Both the position numbers and the translations under genes were made by a program. Positions 43,113 to 49,884 of a stretch of 64,000 bases of DNA are shown piece after piece. Position 1 is the stretch's first letter, and each line of letters starts with the position of its first letter. Below the pieces are notes generated by a model, which saw nothing but the letters and a program-made list of their open reading frames with translations, ran no database searches and was not told the origin of the DNA. Origin of the DNA: Marinobacter nauticus (GTDB taxonomy: Bacteria; Pseudomonadota; Gammaproteobacteria; Pseudomonadales; Oleiphilaceae); the NCBI RefSeq assembly GCF_003634635.1, contig NZ_RBJB01000002.1:620001-684000 (forward strand). Direction: 5' to 3'.

Positions 43113-44021
43113 ATGGCATTAGGACAGAGACTCAAAGAAGCCCGGCAAGCCGCGGGCATGTCCCAGAGTGAATTGGCTGAGGCTGTCGGAATGACGCAGG
43201 CCGCTATTGGCGCGCTCGAAAAAAGAGACAGCAAGCAGTCCAGCAAGGCCTCAGAACTCGCGAAAGCGCTGAATGTAAGTGTGGAGTGGCTGCTGACCGG
43301 CAAGGAACCCGCTCGAGACCAAGTAACGGGATTGTTTGAAAGAATTATCAAACAGGTCGCCGACAAGCATCGTCGGCCAGAAGATAAGGATCTAACTGAC
43401 CGTGAGATCTTCGACCGATTCAATGACGAGAATATGGGCGGCTTCGACCCGGAGCTTGATGAAGAGCTAATTCAAAGTGCCGCCTATCATGACCAACTCG
43501 ACAGACAACTAGTCAGAGAGCTCCGACAACCCAAAAAAGACGAGCTTGAGTTCTTCGGGCATATGGACGCTTGGGATAGCCAAACGCCATTGGATGAGGA
43601 TGAAGTGGAATTGCCTCTATTCAGGGAAGTCGAGTTGGCGGCCGGTGCCGGCGCCACTCAGGTGATAGAGAATCACGGTGCAAAGCTACGGTTTGCAAAG
43701 TCCACATTGAGCCGGGCCGGCGTTCCAGCTGAAGCCGCGGCCTGTGCCTTTGTTCGTGGCAACTCCATGGAACCAGTCATGCCGGATGGTACTTGTGTTG
43801 GTGTGAACACTGCCGATAAGACCATCAAGGATGGCGAGATCTACGCGATCGACCACGGCGGCATGCTTCGGGTGAAGTATCTGCACCGCCGACCAGGTGG
43901 TGGTATCAAGATCGTTAGCCAGAATGCGAGTGAACATCCAGTTGAAGAAGTGACCGCTGAAGAAATGGCAGCCAATGTGCGCGTGATCGGCAGAGTGTTT
44001 TGGTGGTCAGTATTGCGATGA
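43113..44021 (+). CDS. cI: CI-like repressor with S24 (LexA-type) autocleavage domain
   Basis: 302 residues from the ATG at 43113 with TTGAGG before it. The N-terminal HTH_3 domain is MALGQRLKEARQAAGMSQSE then LAEAVGMTQAAIGALEKRDS. The C-terminal peptidase has Ser218 in FVRGNSMEPVMPDG and Lys255 in GMLRVKYLHRR, the Ser-Lys dyad; an Ala-Gly cleavage site is likely within ELAAGAGATQ. DNA damage should lead to RecA-stimulated cleavage and induction. A central acidic linker is longer than in lambda CI (237 aa). It binds the operators at 43021-43083 and probably 46133-46173. Confidence 0.95.
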   Translation: MALGQRLKEARQAAGMSQSELAEAVGMTQAAIGALEKRDSKQSSKASELAKALNVSVEWLLTGKEPARDQVTGLFERIIKQVADKHRRPEDKDLTDREIFDRFNDENMGGFDPELDEELIQSAAYHDQLDRQLVRELRQPKKDELEFFGHMDAWDSQTPLDEDEVELPLFREVELAAGAGATQVIENHGAKLRFAKSTLSRAGVPAEAAACAFVRGNSMEPVMPDGTCVGVNTADKTIKDGEIYAIDHGGMLRVKYLHRRPGGGIKIVSQNASEHPVEEVTAEEMAANVRVIGRVFWWSVLR

Positions 44022-44031
44022 GTTACAAGCT

Positions 44032-44052
44032 TGCAACTAAAATCTAGTTGCA
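44032..44052. promoter_or_regulatory. Inverted repeat upstream of hicA, candidate antitoxin operator
   Basis: An 8-bp perfect inverted repeat TGCAACTA-AAATC-TAGTTGCA lies between cI and hicA, with a -10-like TAAAAT inside it. HicB carries a ribbon-helix-helix segment and usually represses its own operon at such a site. No T run follows, so it is unlikely to be a terminator. Confidence 0.55.
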
Positions 44053-44076
44053 TTTCAGATTTGGGAACCTAGAATT

Positions 44077-44346
44077 GTGGGCAAGCAAGATAAGTTCGCT
44101 GAAAAACTAAGGAAGACCCCAACACCGAAGGATGTGCAATGGAGGGAGTTGCGTGCTTTTCTGTTATCTAAAGGTTTTGAAGAGATTCAAAAAGACGGCT
44201 CAAGGGTCAGATTCATACTGAATGAAGCGCCCGATGGAGGTGAGCCGGTCAGGTTATTTTTCCACGTTCCGCACCCAAGCCCTGAGGTTAAGCCCAGGGC
44301 TCTTCGTGCTGCTGTTGATACCCTTACGAATAGGGGAGTTCTATGA
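44077..44346 (+). CDS. hicA: HicA-type toxin (mRNA interferase)
   Basis: 89 residues, GTG start. The double-stranded-RNA-binding-like HicA fold is visible: DVQWRELRAFLLSKGFEEI, DGSRVRFILNEAPDG and FHVPHPSPEVKPRALRAAVD. In many HicA toxins the first motif is GSH with the catalytic His; here it is GSR, as in a known subgroup, with His residues in the later HVPH. It is expected to cleave mRNA when free. The gene follows cI on the same strand and overlaps hicB by 4 bases. Confidence 0.85.
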   Translation: MGKQDKFAEKLRKTPTPKDVQWRELRAFLLSKGFEEIQKDGSRVRFILNEAPDGGEPVRLFFHVPHPSPEVKPRALRAAVDTLTNRGVL

Positions 44347-44882
44347 GTGATCAAGTTTTTAAATATAGAGGCCAGATAGGTTCTATGGAGATTGATGCAG
44401 ACGACTGCTGTCTGCACGGCAAGCTTCTGTACATCAATGACTTGGTAACTTACGAATCAGACTCTGTGGATGGTCTGCGAAGGGAATTTGAGGCCGCTGT
44501 TGATGATTACCTGGAGACTTGTGCAGAGCTTGGCCAAGAGCCAAACAAGCCGTTCAAGGGAAGCTTCAATGTTCGGATCGGCCCAGAGCTCCACAAAAGC
44601 CTTGCGTATAAGGCTTCAGAATTAGGCATCAACACTAACGAAGCGGTTATAAAGGCCGTTTCCGAATTCGTTCAAGAGGCTCCCTCTTCATCTGATCTTC
44701 TGAACGACGTACGAGACAACTTGAAGCGCTATGTGTTCGAGTATCAATCTCAATATCTCGATATAAGCCAGGCTCATTCCGGGTCTACCATTCGTAGAAG
44801 GGAGTCACAGCCATCGAGAAACTATCCTTCAATGAAAGGGACATCTTTCGTTATAGAGGTGAGTAGCGCTAATGGCCACTGA
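44343..44882 (+). CDS. hicB: HicB-type antitoxin with long C-terminal extension
   Basis: 179 residues. Residues 1-70 are the HicB partial RNase H fold: FKYRGQIGSMEIDADDCCLH, GKLLYINDLVTYESDSVDGL, DDYLETCAELGQEPNKPF. Then a ribbon-helix-helix (GSFNVRIGPELHKSLAYKAS with GINTNEAVIKAVSEFV). HicB of this type is usually about 110-120 residues; here roughly 65 more follow, containing LKRYVFEYQSQYLDIS and a disordered tail. In toxin-antitoxin-chaperone systems such a tail is the segment that makes the antitoxin depend on a SecB-like chaperone. The next gene overlaps by 11 bases and looks SecB-like. Confidence 0.86.
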   Translation: MSDQVFKYRGQIGSMEIDADDCCLHGKLLYINDLVTYESDSVDGLRREFEAAVDDYLETCAELGQEPNKPFKGSFNVRIGPELHKSLAYKASELGINTNEAVIKAVSEFVQEAPSSSDLLNDVRDNLKRYVFEYQSQYLDISQAHSGSTIRRRESQPSRNYPSMKGTSFVIEVSSANGH

Positions 44883-45306
44883 AATCAGCGCGTATGACTA
44901 CAGGCTTTGGGAAATAAGATTTCACCAAATCGACTTCAACGTCCCTGGATACGATGACGATCCGGCGCCTGGTCGCGTCAGTGTAGAAACCACCTTGAAC
45001 TTTGGGATGGATGAGAATTTTGTTTTCTGCACATTATCGCTCGACCTTGACCTTATCAAAGGCAAAGAAGGCGAAGTCACAGACGACAGTATTGCCGCCT
45101 CTCTCAAGTTAAGTGGCACCGGACGTTTTGAGTTGCCGCTTGAGCACGGTTTGAGTGATGATGATTTTCAAGACTTGGATGACAGCGCAGTGCGTAGCTT
45201 TAGTAAAATCATGGAACCTTTGATGGTCATGAAGGCTAGATCCATTCTGGCTGACGCAAGCATAGACGCAAGCGGTGTACCGCTACAGTTGGTAGCACCC
45301 GAGTAA
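44872..45306 (+). CDS. SecB-like chaperone of a toxin-antitoxin-chaperone module
   Basis: 144 residues. Weak but ordered likeness to SecB (about 155 residues): an N-terminal strand and loop LWEIRFHQIDFNVPG (SecB: QRIYTKDISFEAPNAP), a long strand VSVETTLNFGMDENFVFCTL, SLKLSGTGRFELPL, then a helix and tail EPLMVMKARSILADASIDAS ending VPLQLVAPE (SecB: [22 protein letters not shown]). It begins within hicB, so it is translationally coupled. The likely job is to bind and protect the extended HicB, so that loss of chaperone frees HicA. The assignment is from pattern and context; a profile or structure search is needed. Confidence 0.65.
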   Translation: MATEISAYDYRLWEIRFHQIDFNVPGYDDDPAPGRVSVETTLNFGMDENFVFCTLSLDLDLIKGKEGEVTDDSIAASLKLSGTGRFELPLEHGLSDDDFQDLDDSAVRSFSKIMEPLMVMKARSILADASIDASGVPLQLVAPE

Positions 45307-45333
45307 AAAAGCCCGCCTTTGAGCGGGCTTTTT
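45305..45333. terminator. Bidirectional terminator between the HicAB-chaperone genes and the nuclease gene
   Basis: The stem GCCCGC / GCGGGC is flanked by A6 and T5, so it works in both directions for two convergent genes. Confidence 0.88.
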
Positions 45334-45334
45334 C

Positions 45335-46072
45335 TTATCCGCAATAATCCGCCAGCTGCTGCTTGTAACGGTTGAACTTGGCCTGATCTGGCTGCAGGCC
45401 GTAGACCTTCACTATCCTCACAAACCGACTGACGTATTGGCATTTGCCGGAGGGCGGTAACCAGCTTTCCGGGCCTTGGGCGCCTTTGCTGCGGTTCAGG
45501 CTGGCCTCTACTGGTATCAGGTTTACCGGATCGTTTGCGAATTTCTCCCGCTTTTCCTTCGTCCAGGAGCTGGCGCCGTGATCCCAGGCCCACTTCAGGG
45601 GCACCACGTGGTCGATGTCGATATCCCCCGCATTCTGGATCACGGCGCCGGTAAACATGCTGATCCAGCGGCCTGTGACCACCCTGCACCGCTTTTCATC
45701 CGCAAACCTCACAGGTGTTGTTGAAGCCGAGATCAGCGCCTCTGCCCTGCTGTCCTGGCAGTCTCCGTCTGCATCATCCCATCCGTGGCCGAACTGGGCT
45801 CTGTCATAGCCAGGGCTGGCGGGTTGCCGGCTGATCGGCTCTGCATTGGCAATTGCCGGGTACCCGCTCAGGCTCTTTGGCAGACGGCCCCCAGACTGTA
45901 GACACGCATAAACCGAATCGAACGCCAGGTAACTCTTTGTGCGCTCATAGTGAGAGCTTGCTGGCGGATGACAGATTCCGGACTTCGACTTCTTGACCAG
46001 CTGGGCCGCAGCGCTGGCCGACCCGAACACCAAACAGACAACAACAACTTTGAGCAAAACTCTCAACTTCAC
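45335..46072 (-). CDS. Exported HNH (DUF1524/GmrSD-like) endonuclease
   Basis: About 245 residues; the GTG at 46072 is used, with alternatives TTG at 46066 or 46096 around the AGGGGAGGG site. A hydrophobic signal (LLKVVVVCLVFGSASAAAQ) precedes the mature part. The nuclease core is GDIDIDHVVPLKWAWDHGAS followed by FANDPVNLIPVEASLNRSKG and GPESWLPP: the D-H-V-x-P and N-x-x-x-x-x-N-R-S-K-G signature of secreted HNH nucleases. Several cysteines suggest disulphides. It is transcribed away from the pL operator region in the lysogenic block, opposite to hicA-hicB. It may degrade extracellular DNA or DNA entering the periplasm. Confidence 0.86.
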   Translation of the reverse strand: MKLRVLLKVVVVCLVFGSASAAAQLVKKSKSGICHPPASSHYERTKSYLAFDSVYACLQSGGRLPKSLSGYPAIANAEPISRQPASPGYDRAQFGHGWDDADGDCQDSRAEALISASTTPVRFADEKRCRVVTGRWISMFTGAVIQNAGDIDIDHVVPLKWAWDHGASSWTKEKREKFANDPVNLIPVEASLNRSKGAQGPESWLPPSGKCQYVSRFVRIVKVYGLQPDQAKFNRYKQQLADYCG

Positions 46073-46132
46073 ACCCTCCCCTCTTGAGGCGCGCAACGAT
46101 ACCTCATTTCTAAGTCGGTCAAAAACAACTTA

Positions 46133-46173
46133 AACAACATTTGTTGTTGACACCATAAACAACATCTGTTGTT
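46133..46173. promoter_or_regulatory. OL-like operator pair
   Basis: Two 16-bp sites with perfect arms AACAACA / TGTTGTT lie at 46133-46148 (centre TT) and 46158-46173 (centre TC), 25 bp apart. They match the sites at 43021-43083 and overlap the -35 and spacer of the rightward promoter, so CI or Cro should block it. Confidence 0.82.
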
Positions 46174-46175
46174 AT
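46147..46175 (+). promoter_or_regulatory. pL-like early promoter (rightward)
   Basis: -35 TTGACA (46147-46152), a 17-bp spacer and -10 TGTTAT (46170-46175), the same hexamers and spacing as pR. The start point would be near 46182, just before the LuxR-type gene. Confidence 0.8.
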
Positions 46176-46206
46176 TGTTGTTAGTGCAATGACGGAGAGA
46201 GTTGTC

Positions 46207-46614
46207 ATGACCCGCAAATTGAAACCGAACTATCCGCGAATGGAAGTGGAGCTTGCCGAGCAGGAATCGCTGCCGCCACGCCGGGCCGAAGTCGTGATGC
46301 TCGCCGCTCGCGGAATGAGCGCCAAAGAAATCGCCCGGGAGCTGAGCATTTCACCGGAGACCGTGAACTGGCATCTGGATGAAGCCAAAGACCAGTTCCA
46401 CGCACACAGCCGGGTCGATCTGATCTGTCAGATGTGGATGCACGGGATTCTGCAGGCGCGGGTCATGAGCTGCGTGCTCGTTTGCTTCCTTTGCATCCTT
46501 TCCACCTTCCCCATGGCCAGAACCAGCCGCCCGAACCAGAACAACCGCCAGGTGGTGAGCGTTGTTCGGATTGGTCGGAAGGAAGTGGCCGCGATTATCG
46601 GAGGGCTTCACTGA
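46207..46614 (+). CDS. LuxR/GerE-type HTH protein with a membrane segment, first gene of the pL operon
   Basis: 135 residues from the ATG at 46207 (GGAGAG site); an ATG at 46189 is less well placed. The GerE helix-turn-helix covers about residues 20-75: PPRRAEVVMLAARGMSAKEI, ARELSISPETVNWHLDEAKD. A hydrophobic stretch follows (VMSCVLVCFLCILSTFPM), then a basic tail. No autoinducer-binding domain is present. It stands where lambda has N. It might be a regulator or a membrane-tethered sensor. Confidence 0.72.
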   Translation: MTRKLKPNYPRMEVELAEQESLPPRRAEVVMLAARGMSAKEIARELSISPETVNWHLDEAKDQFHAHSRVDLICQMWMHGILQARVMSCVLVCFLCILSTFPMARTSRPNQNNRQVVSVVRIGRKEVAAIIGGLH

Positions 46615-46901
46615 TGACTTCCAAGTTTCATGTGGCGCGCCAGGAGGGCGTTAAGGGGCAGAACGCTGTCGCCCCTCTTTTCTCCCTGATTGCCCGCATC
46701 ACCAAACGCAATACCCTGCGATCTTCCCCGGCTCAGCAAGTAGTCGAGCCGGTCTTTTTGCGGGCCGCAGAGGGCGAATCCGGGTTCTACGAAATCCCGG
46801 CCTACATTCGCAAGCGCATTTTCCGGATTGACGACGACAACCGGGCCCGGCTGGCAGCTTATGCCGAGCGCGTTCGGGCCCACTTTGAGGATGCTGCGTG
46901 A
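46614..46901 (+). CDS. Hypothetical early protein
   Basis: 95 residues from an ATG at 46614 that overlaps the previous stop (TGATG). Basic in its first half (RQEGVKGQNAVAPLFSLIAR), more acidic later (KRIFRIDDDNRARLAAYAER). Family not recognised. Part of a tightly packed early operon. Confidence 0.6.
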   Translation: MTSKFHVARQEGVKGQNAVAPLFSLIARITKRNTLRSSPAQQVVEPVFLRAAEGESGFYEIPAYIRKRIFRIDDDNRARLAAYAERVRAHFEDAA

Positions 46902-47026
46902 TGGAAGGCTACAACCGTCTTTACGACATCCTACTGCTCGGCATACCGACACTGATGATTGGCGGCTACCTGGTCTGGGACTGGGCTTACAACAAACTGG
47001 AGGCGAGAAAGCCATGGAACAACTGA
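46901..47026 (+). CDS. 41-residue membrane peptide
   Basis: A short frame MEGYNRLYDILLLGIPTLMI then GGYLVWDWAYNKLE, starting on the A of the previous TGA and overlapping the next gene by 13 bases. One membrane helix. It is supported by its overlaps and clear hydrophobic pattern. Function unknown. Confidence 0.55.
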   Translation: MEGYNRLYDILLLGIPTLMIGGYLVWDWAYNKLEARKPWNN

Positions 47027-47292
47027 GAATCCACAGCGAAATTCTGATGATCGTCAGCCTGGTGATGCTGATCAACGATCTGAACTCCGACAAGACACTG
47101 CACATTTCCGTCACGGACAAGCGGGTAAGCCTTACCTGCTTTGATTGCCACGACAAGATTGAGTTTCAGCGTGATGTTTACGCCTGGGCCCGCCAGCAGC
47201 CATTCCTTCCAAAGTTGCGGGTTCTCCGGCATGAGCTGGAACAGATCCGGGATGCGGAGTTCGCACAGAAAGCGGCTGAGGTGTCGGCATGA
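47014..47292 (+). CDS. Hypothetical early protein
   Basis: 92 residues from the ATG at 47014 with GGAGGCGAG before it. MEQLRIHSEILMIVSLVMLI at the start, then TDKRVSLTCFDCHDKIEFQR with a CxxC pair, and a helical tail. Could bind zinc or nucleic acid. Overlaps the next gene by 4 bases. Confidence 0.6.
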   Translation: MEQLRIHSEILMIVSLVMLINDLNSDKTLHISVTDKRVSLTCFDCHDKIEFQRDVYAWARQQPFLPKLRVLRHELEQIRDAEFAQKAAEVSA

Positions 47293-47564
47293 ACTTCAAC
47301 GATCCCTCAGAGTTCGGCAAAGCGTTTCAGCGCTTGGTGACAGACCCCAAGGAAATCCGGGCGGCCTTTGAAGCGGACCAGATGGCGGAAGACAACTTCG
47401 ACCTGATGACCGCTGAGGTATTCCAGGCGCCGGACGGCGAGCATTTTGAAGTGGCCTATGTCCGCGAAGACGGGATCCGGGTCACCGATCAAGGCCGCTG
47501 GCTCTCCCCCGAGGAATGGACCCTGTGCCGCCAGGTACAAGTTCAGAAGAAAGTGGAGGCCTGA
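47289..47564 (+). CDS. Hypothetical early protein
   Basis: 91 residues, acidic, with FEVAYVREDGIRVTDQGRWL and ending in a mixed-charge tail. ATGA overlap upstream. No family recognised. Confidence 0.58.
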   Translation: MNFNDPSEFGKAFQRLVTDPKEIRAAFEADQMAEDNFDLMTAEVFQAPDGEHFEVAYVREDGIRVTDQGRWLSPEEWTLCRQVQVQKKVEA

Positions 47565-47565
47565 T

Positions 47566-47940
47566 ATGTGCAGCCTGAAAGATCTGACAAGCAACGAGCT
47601 GCAGGCGCTTGATGAAGACATCCTTCAGCGCCTGACCTTACAGCGCGCCATGGCCGCGAACACCCGGGCCGTGCTGGAGCTGGAACTGGGCATCAGCGAT
47701 CGCACCATCAGCAACATCGAGGCCGGCCAATACGAGCACGTTTGCCCCTACAAGGTCTCTGCCGAAATCCGCCGAGAAGTCCGGGCCCGCCGAAAGCTCT
47801 GGCACATGGGCAACAAGGCCATGCAGGGGTTCACGATTGAAGCCCTGGTTAAACGCCACCGAGTAAGCAGCCGAGTTATCGAAAACCGGATCCGTTACTT
47901 GAAGACGGTGGCCAACCGGGTGGAGGTACAGGCGGCATGA
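47566..47940 (+). CDS. Helix-turn-helix early protein
   Basis: 124 residues from the ATG at 47566. TRAVLELELGISDRTISNIE is an HTH, and EALVKRHRVSSRVIENRIRY a second one near the C-terminus. Likely DNA-binding early regulator of this operon. Overlaps the next gene by 4 bases. Confidence 0.66.
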   Translation: MCSLKDLTSNELQALDEDILQRLTLQRAMAANTRAVLELELGISDRTISNIEAGQYEHVCPYKVSAEIRREVRARRKLWHMGNKAMQGFTIEALVKRHRVSSRVIENRIRYLKTVANRVEVQAA

Positions 47941-48221
47941 ATATTCAGGACCTATCACCAGACCACCCGCTTCGCACCGACCCGTCACGGCCATGGCCAT
48001 ACAAGGTGCTGGTGGGCTACCGGGCTCAGGGCAACCGCAAGATCGTGGCCACCCGCTCGGTATATGTCCGGGCCACCAGCGAGGACCAGGCGGAGCAAGC
48101 AGGCTTCCGGGAAGCCAGGGTCATGATTCCGATGGTGGTCGATGGCCGCCGACTGAAAGCAAGCCGAATCGTGAGCAGTCGTCCGCTGGATAAGCAGGAT
48201 GCGATTGGAGGTGTGATGTGA
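47937..48221 (+). CDS. Hypothetical early protein
   Basis: 94 residues: PSRPWPYKVLVGYRAQGNRK and VYVRATSEDQAEQAGFREAR. The middle resembles a short beta-alpha unit. ATGA overlap upstream. Function unknown. Confidence 0.58.
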   Translation: MNIQDLSPDHPLRTDPSRPWPYKVLVGYRAQGNRKIVATRSVYVRATSEDQAEQAGFREARVMIPMVVDGRRLKASRIVSSRPLDKQDAIGGVM

Positions 48222-48589
48222 ACCAAATGGCTCTGATCGAAATGCCAAAAGCCGCGGGGCCGGTCATCCCTCCAGTCGGTTACTACCTGGACCGCCCCAA
48301 CATGCGGGAGCTGGTTCAACCGATTATCCCGGGAGTAGTGAGCGGAATCATGCGAGCACTGAAGCGGGGAGCGGCTGGCCGCCAAGAGCTGCACCGGGCG
48401 GCATGCCCATACATCTGCTCACACACTCTGGGCAAGCACCTGGACATGCTTATTCAGACCGGTTTCGTAACCGAAACCCACAATTTCAACGCGCAGCTTT
48501 GGGAAGAACCGGCCCTCTATTCCCTCGGCGGCGGCCATGCCCGGGCCGCAGGATTCATGATGCCCATTGGCTGGGAAGGCGAGGCGTGA
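48218..48589 (+). CDS. Hypothetical early protein with winged-helix-like part
   Basis: 123 residues, GTG start; an ATG nine bases further is possible. MRALKRGAAGRQELHRAACP then LGKHLDMLIQTGFVTETHNF looks like a winged-helix reader of early phage regions. Overlaps both neighbours by 4 bases. Confidence 0.58.
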   Translation: MNQMALIEMPKAAGPVIPPVGYYLDRPNMRELVQPIIPGVVSGIMRALKRGAAGRQELHRAACPYICSHTLGKHLDMLIQTGFVTETHNFNAQLWEEPALYSLGGGHARAAGFMMPIGWEGEA

Positions 48590-48741
48590 GCTGCGAAAAA
48601 TGCAGCGCCCTACTGGAGCGCCTGAGCAAACTGCGTGACCGGAAAGACTACTACGTGCGCGAGAACAAGCGGTTGCGTGCAAAGGTGAAGAATCAGCGGA
48701 AGAAGCTGGACGAATGGGAGAAGAAGCATGGAGACAATTGA
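48586..48741 (+). CDS. 51-residue coiled-coil peptide
   Basis: GTG start within a GTGA overlap. MSCEKCSALLERLSKLRDRK followed by KNQRKKLDEWEKKHG: a CxxC pair and a basic coiled coil. Function unknown. Confidence 0.52.
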   Translation: MSCEKCSALLERLSKLRDRKDYYVRENKRLRAKVKNQRKKLDEWEKKHGDN

Positions 48742-49219
48742 GCAAGATACAGATGGCCTGACTGAGATCGAAATCGAAATCCCTGTTGTATCCGGTGAGC
48801 GAAAGATGGTGCCAGCCCTGATCCACCAGTCATGCCCGGGGCTTGCGGTGACCATGATTCCTTTTGGCGTATTTCAAGTTACCCACATCAACACAGGCAG
48901 AAAACTGTGCCGGCTCTACCAGAGAACATCATCGGCGCTACTGGCAATGAGCCAGTGGGCCCTTATAGCGCACATGAAAGGCAAGTCTTGGGCTGCCTTG
49001 AGCCAGAGCGGAGCTGCCGATCTGCTCAACGAAACAGCTGACGAGGAAGTGCCGTTCGACGACTGCACCAGCACATCCCAGGGCGTTACCCGGAAAATGA
49101 CTGTTAGTGAGTGGTTCCAGCACCTGCGCATGCCGCTTTTTGATGAATTCCCCTGGGAAGAAACCGACCCGTTTGAACTGGCTATCAGCAACCTGGAAAA
49201 GATCGAGGTGCCGGCATGA
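48728..49219 (+). CDS. Hypothetical early protein
   Basis: 163 residues: an acidic N-terminus, then VFQVTHINTGRKLCRLYQRT and ALLAMSQWALIAHMKGKSWA, and an acidic C-terminal half (SEWFQHLRMPLFDEFPWEET). Overlaps its neighbours by 14 and 4 bases. Family not recognised. Confidence 0.58.
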   Translation: METIEQDTDGLTEIEIEIPVVSGERKMVPALIHQSCPGLAVTMIPFGVFQVTHINTGRKLCRLYQRTSSALLAMSQWALIAHMKGKSWAALSQSGAADLLNETADEEVPFDDCTSTSQGVTRKMTVSEWFQHLRMPLFDEFPWEETDPFELAISNLEKIEVPA

Positions 49220-49884
49220 GCAACGAAAAACCAATCCTGTTCAAAGACGACATGATCAGGGCGATTTTGGAAGGAAGGCAATGCCAGACGCGGAGATTGC
49301 TCAAGTTTCATCCAGTGCAACCAGGTCCGGGCTACTACTTTGATGCCTACAACGGTGGCCCTCAATGGAACTGGTGGGACAAAAATCACCGCCAGCACCT
49401 GGGCCAGATATTCAAGTGCCGGTATGGAAAGCCCGGTGACCACCTATGGGTTCAGGAGGACTATGGCTACAAAATCCGCAACGTTGGCGGCACACCTCAT
49501 GAGCAGGCCGCATATCGCGCCACCGATCCTGATGCAGTCTCCTGCTACGACTGCAACGGGAAAGAGCAGCCATTGTTGTGGCAGCCAGCAGAAACCATGC
49601 CTCGCGAGGCCAGCCGCATCACGCTGGAGATCACCAATGTTCGAGCGGAGCGGCTGCAGGATATCAGCGAGGAAGATGCTCTGGCCGAGGGCGTGTGCTG
49701 CACCGAGTCGTTGGGCGGGTGCCCGAACTACTGGCACTCATGTTATGGCGAAAAATTCGCCACAGCGAGAAGTGCATTCTGTGATCTCTGGCAATCCATC
49801 TACGGCCAAGACTCCTGGGACGCCAACCCCTGGGTGTGGGTAATAGAGTTCAAACGCATTGATCAGGGGGCAAAGGCCGCATGA
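49216..49884 (+). CDS. ASCH-like phage protein
   Basis: 222 residues: FKDDMIRAILEGRQCQTRRL near the start is the ASCH-type opening of phage proteins sometimes labelled morphogenetic, with KPGDHLWVQEDYGY, REASRITLEITNVRAERL and NPWVWVIEFKRID in the order expected. ASCH domains resemble PUA domains and bind RNA or modified bases. Overlaps the next gene by 4 bases. Confidence 0.7.
   Translation: MSNEKPILFKDDMIRAILEGRQCQTRRLLKFHPVQPGPGYYFDAYNGGPQWNWWDKNHRQHLGQIFKCRYGKPGDHLWVQEDYGYKIRNVGGTPHEQAAYRATDPDAVSCYDCNGKEQPLLWQPAETMPREASRITLEITNVRAERLQDISEEDALAEGVCCTESLGGCPNYWHSCYGEKFATARSAFCDLWQSIYGQDSWDANPWVWVIEFKRIDQGAKAA

Noticed and set aside
46133..46180. Repeated TTGTTGTT / AACAACA sequence as a CRISPR or iteron array
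   Set aside because: Copies are inverted, 16 bp, few, and overlap the promoter elements, which fits operators.
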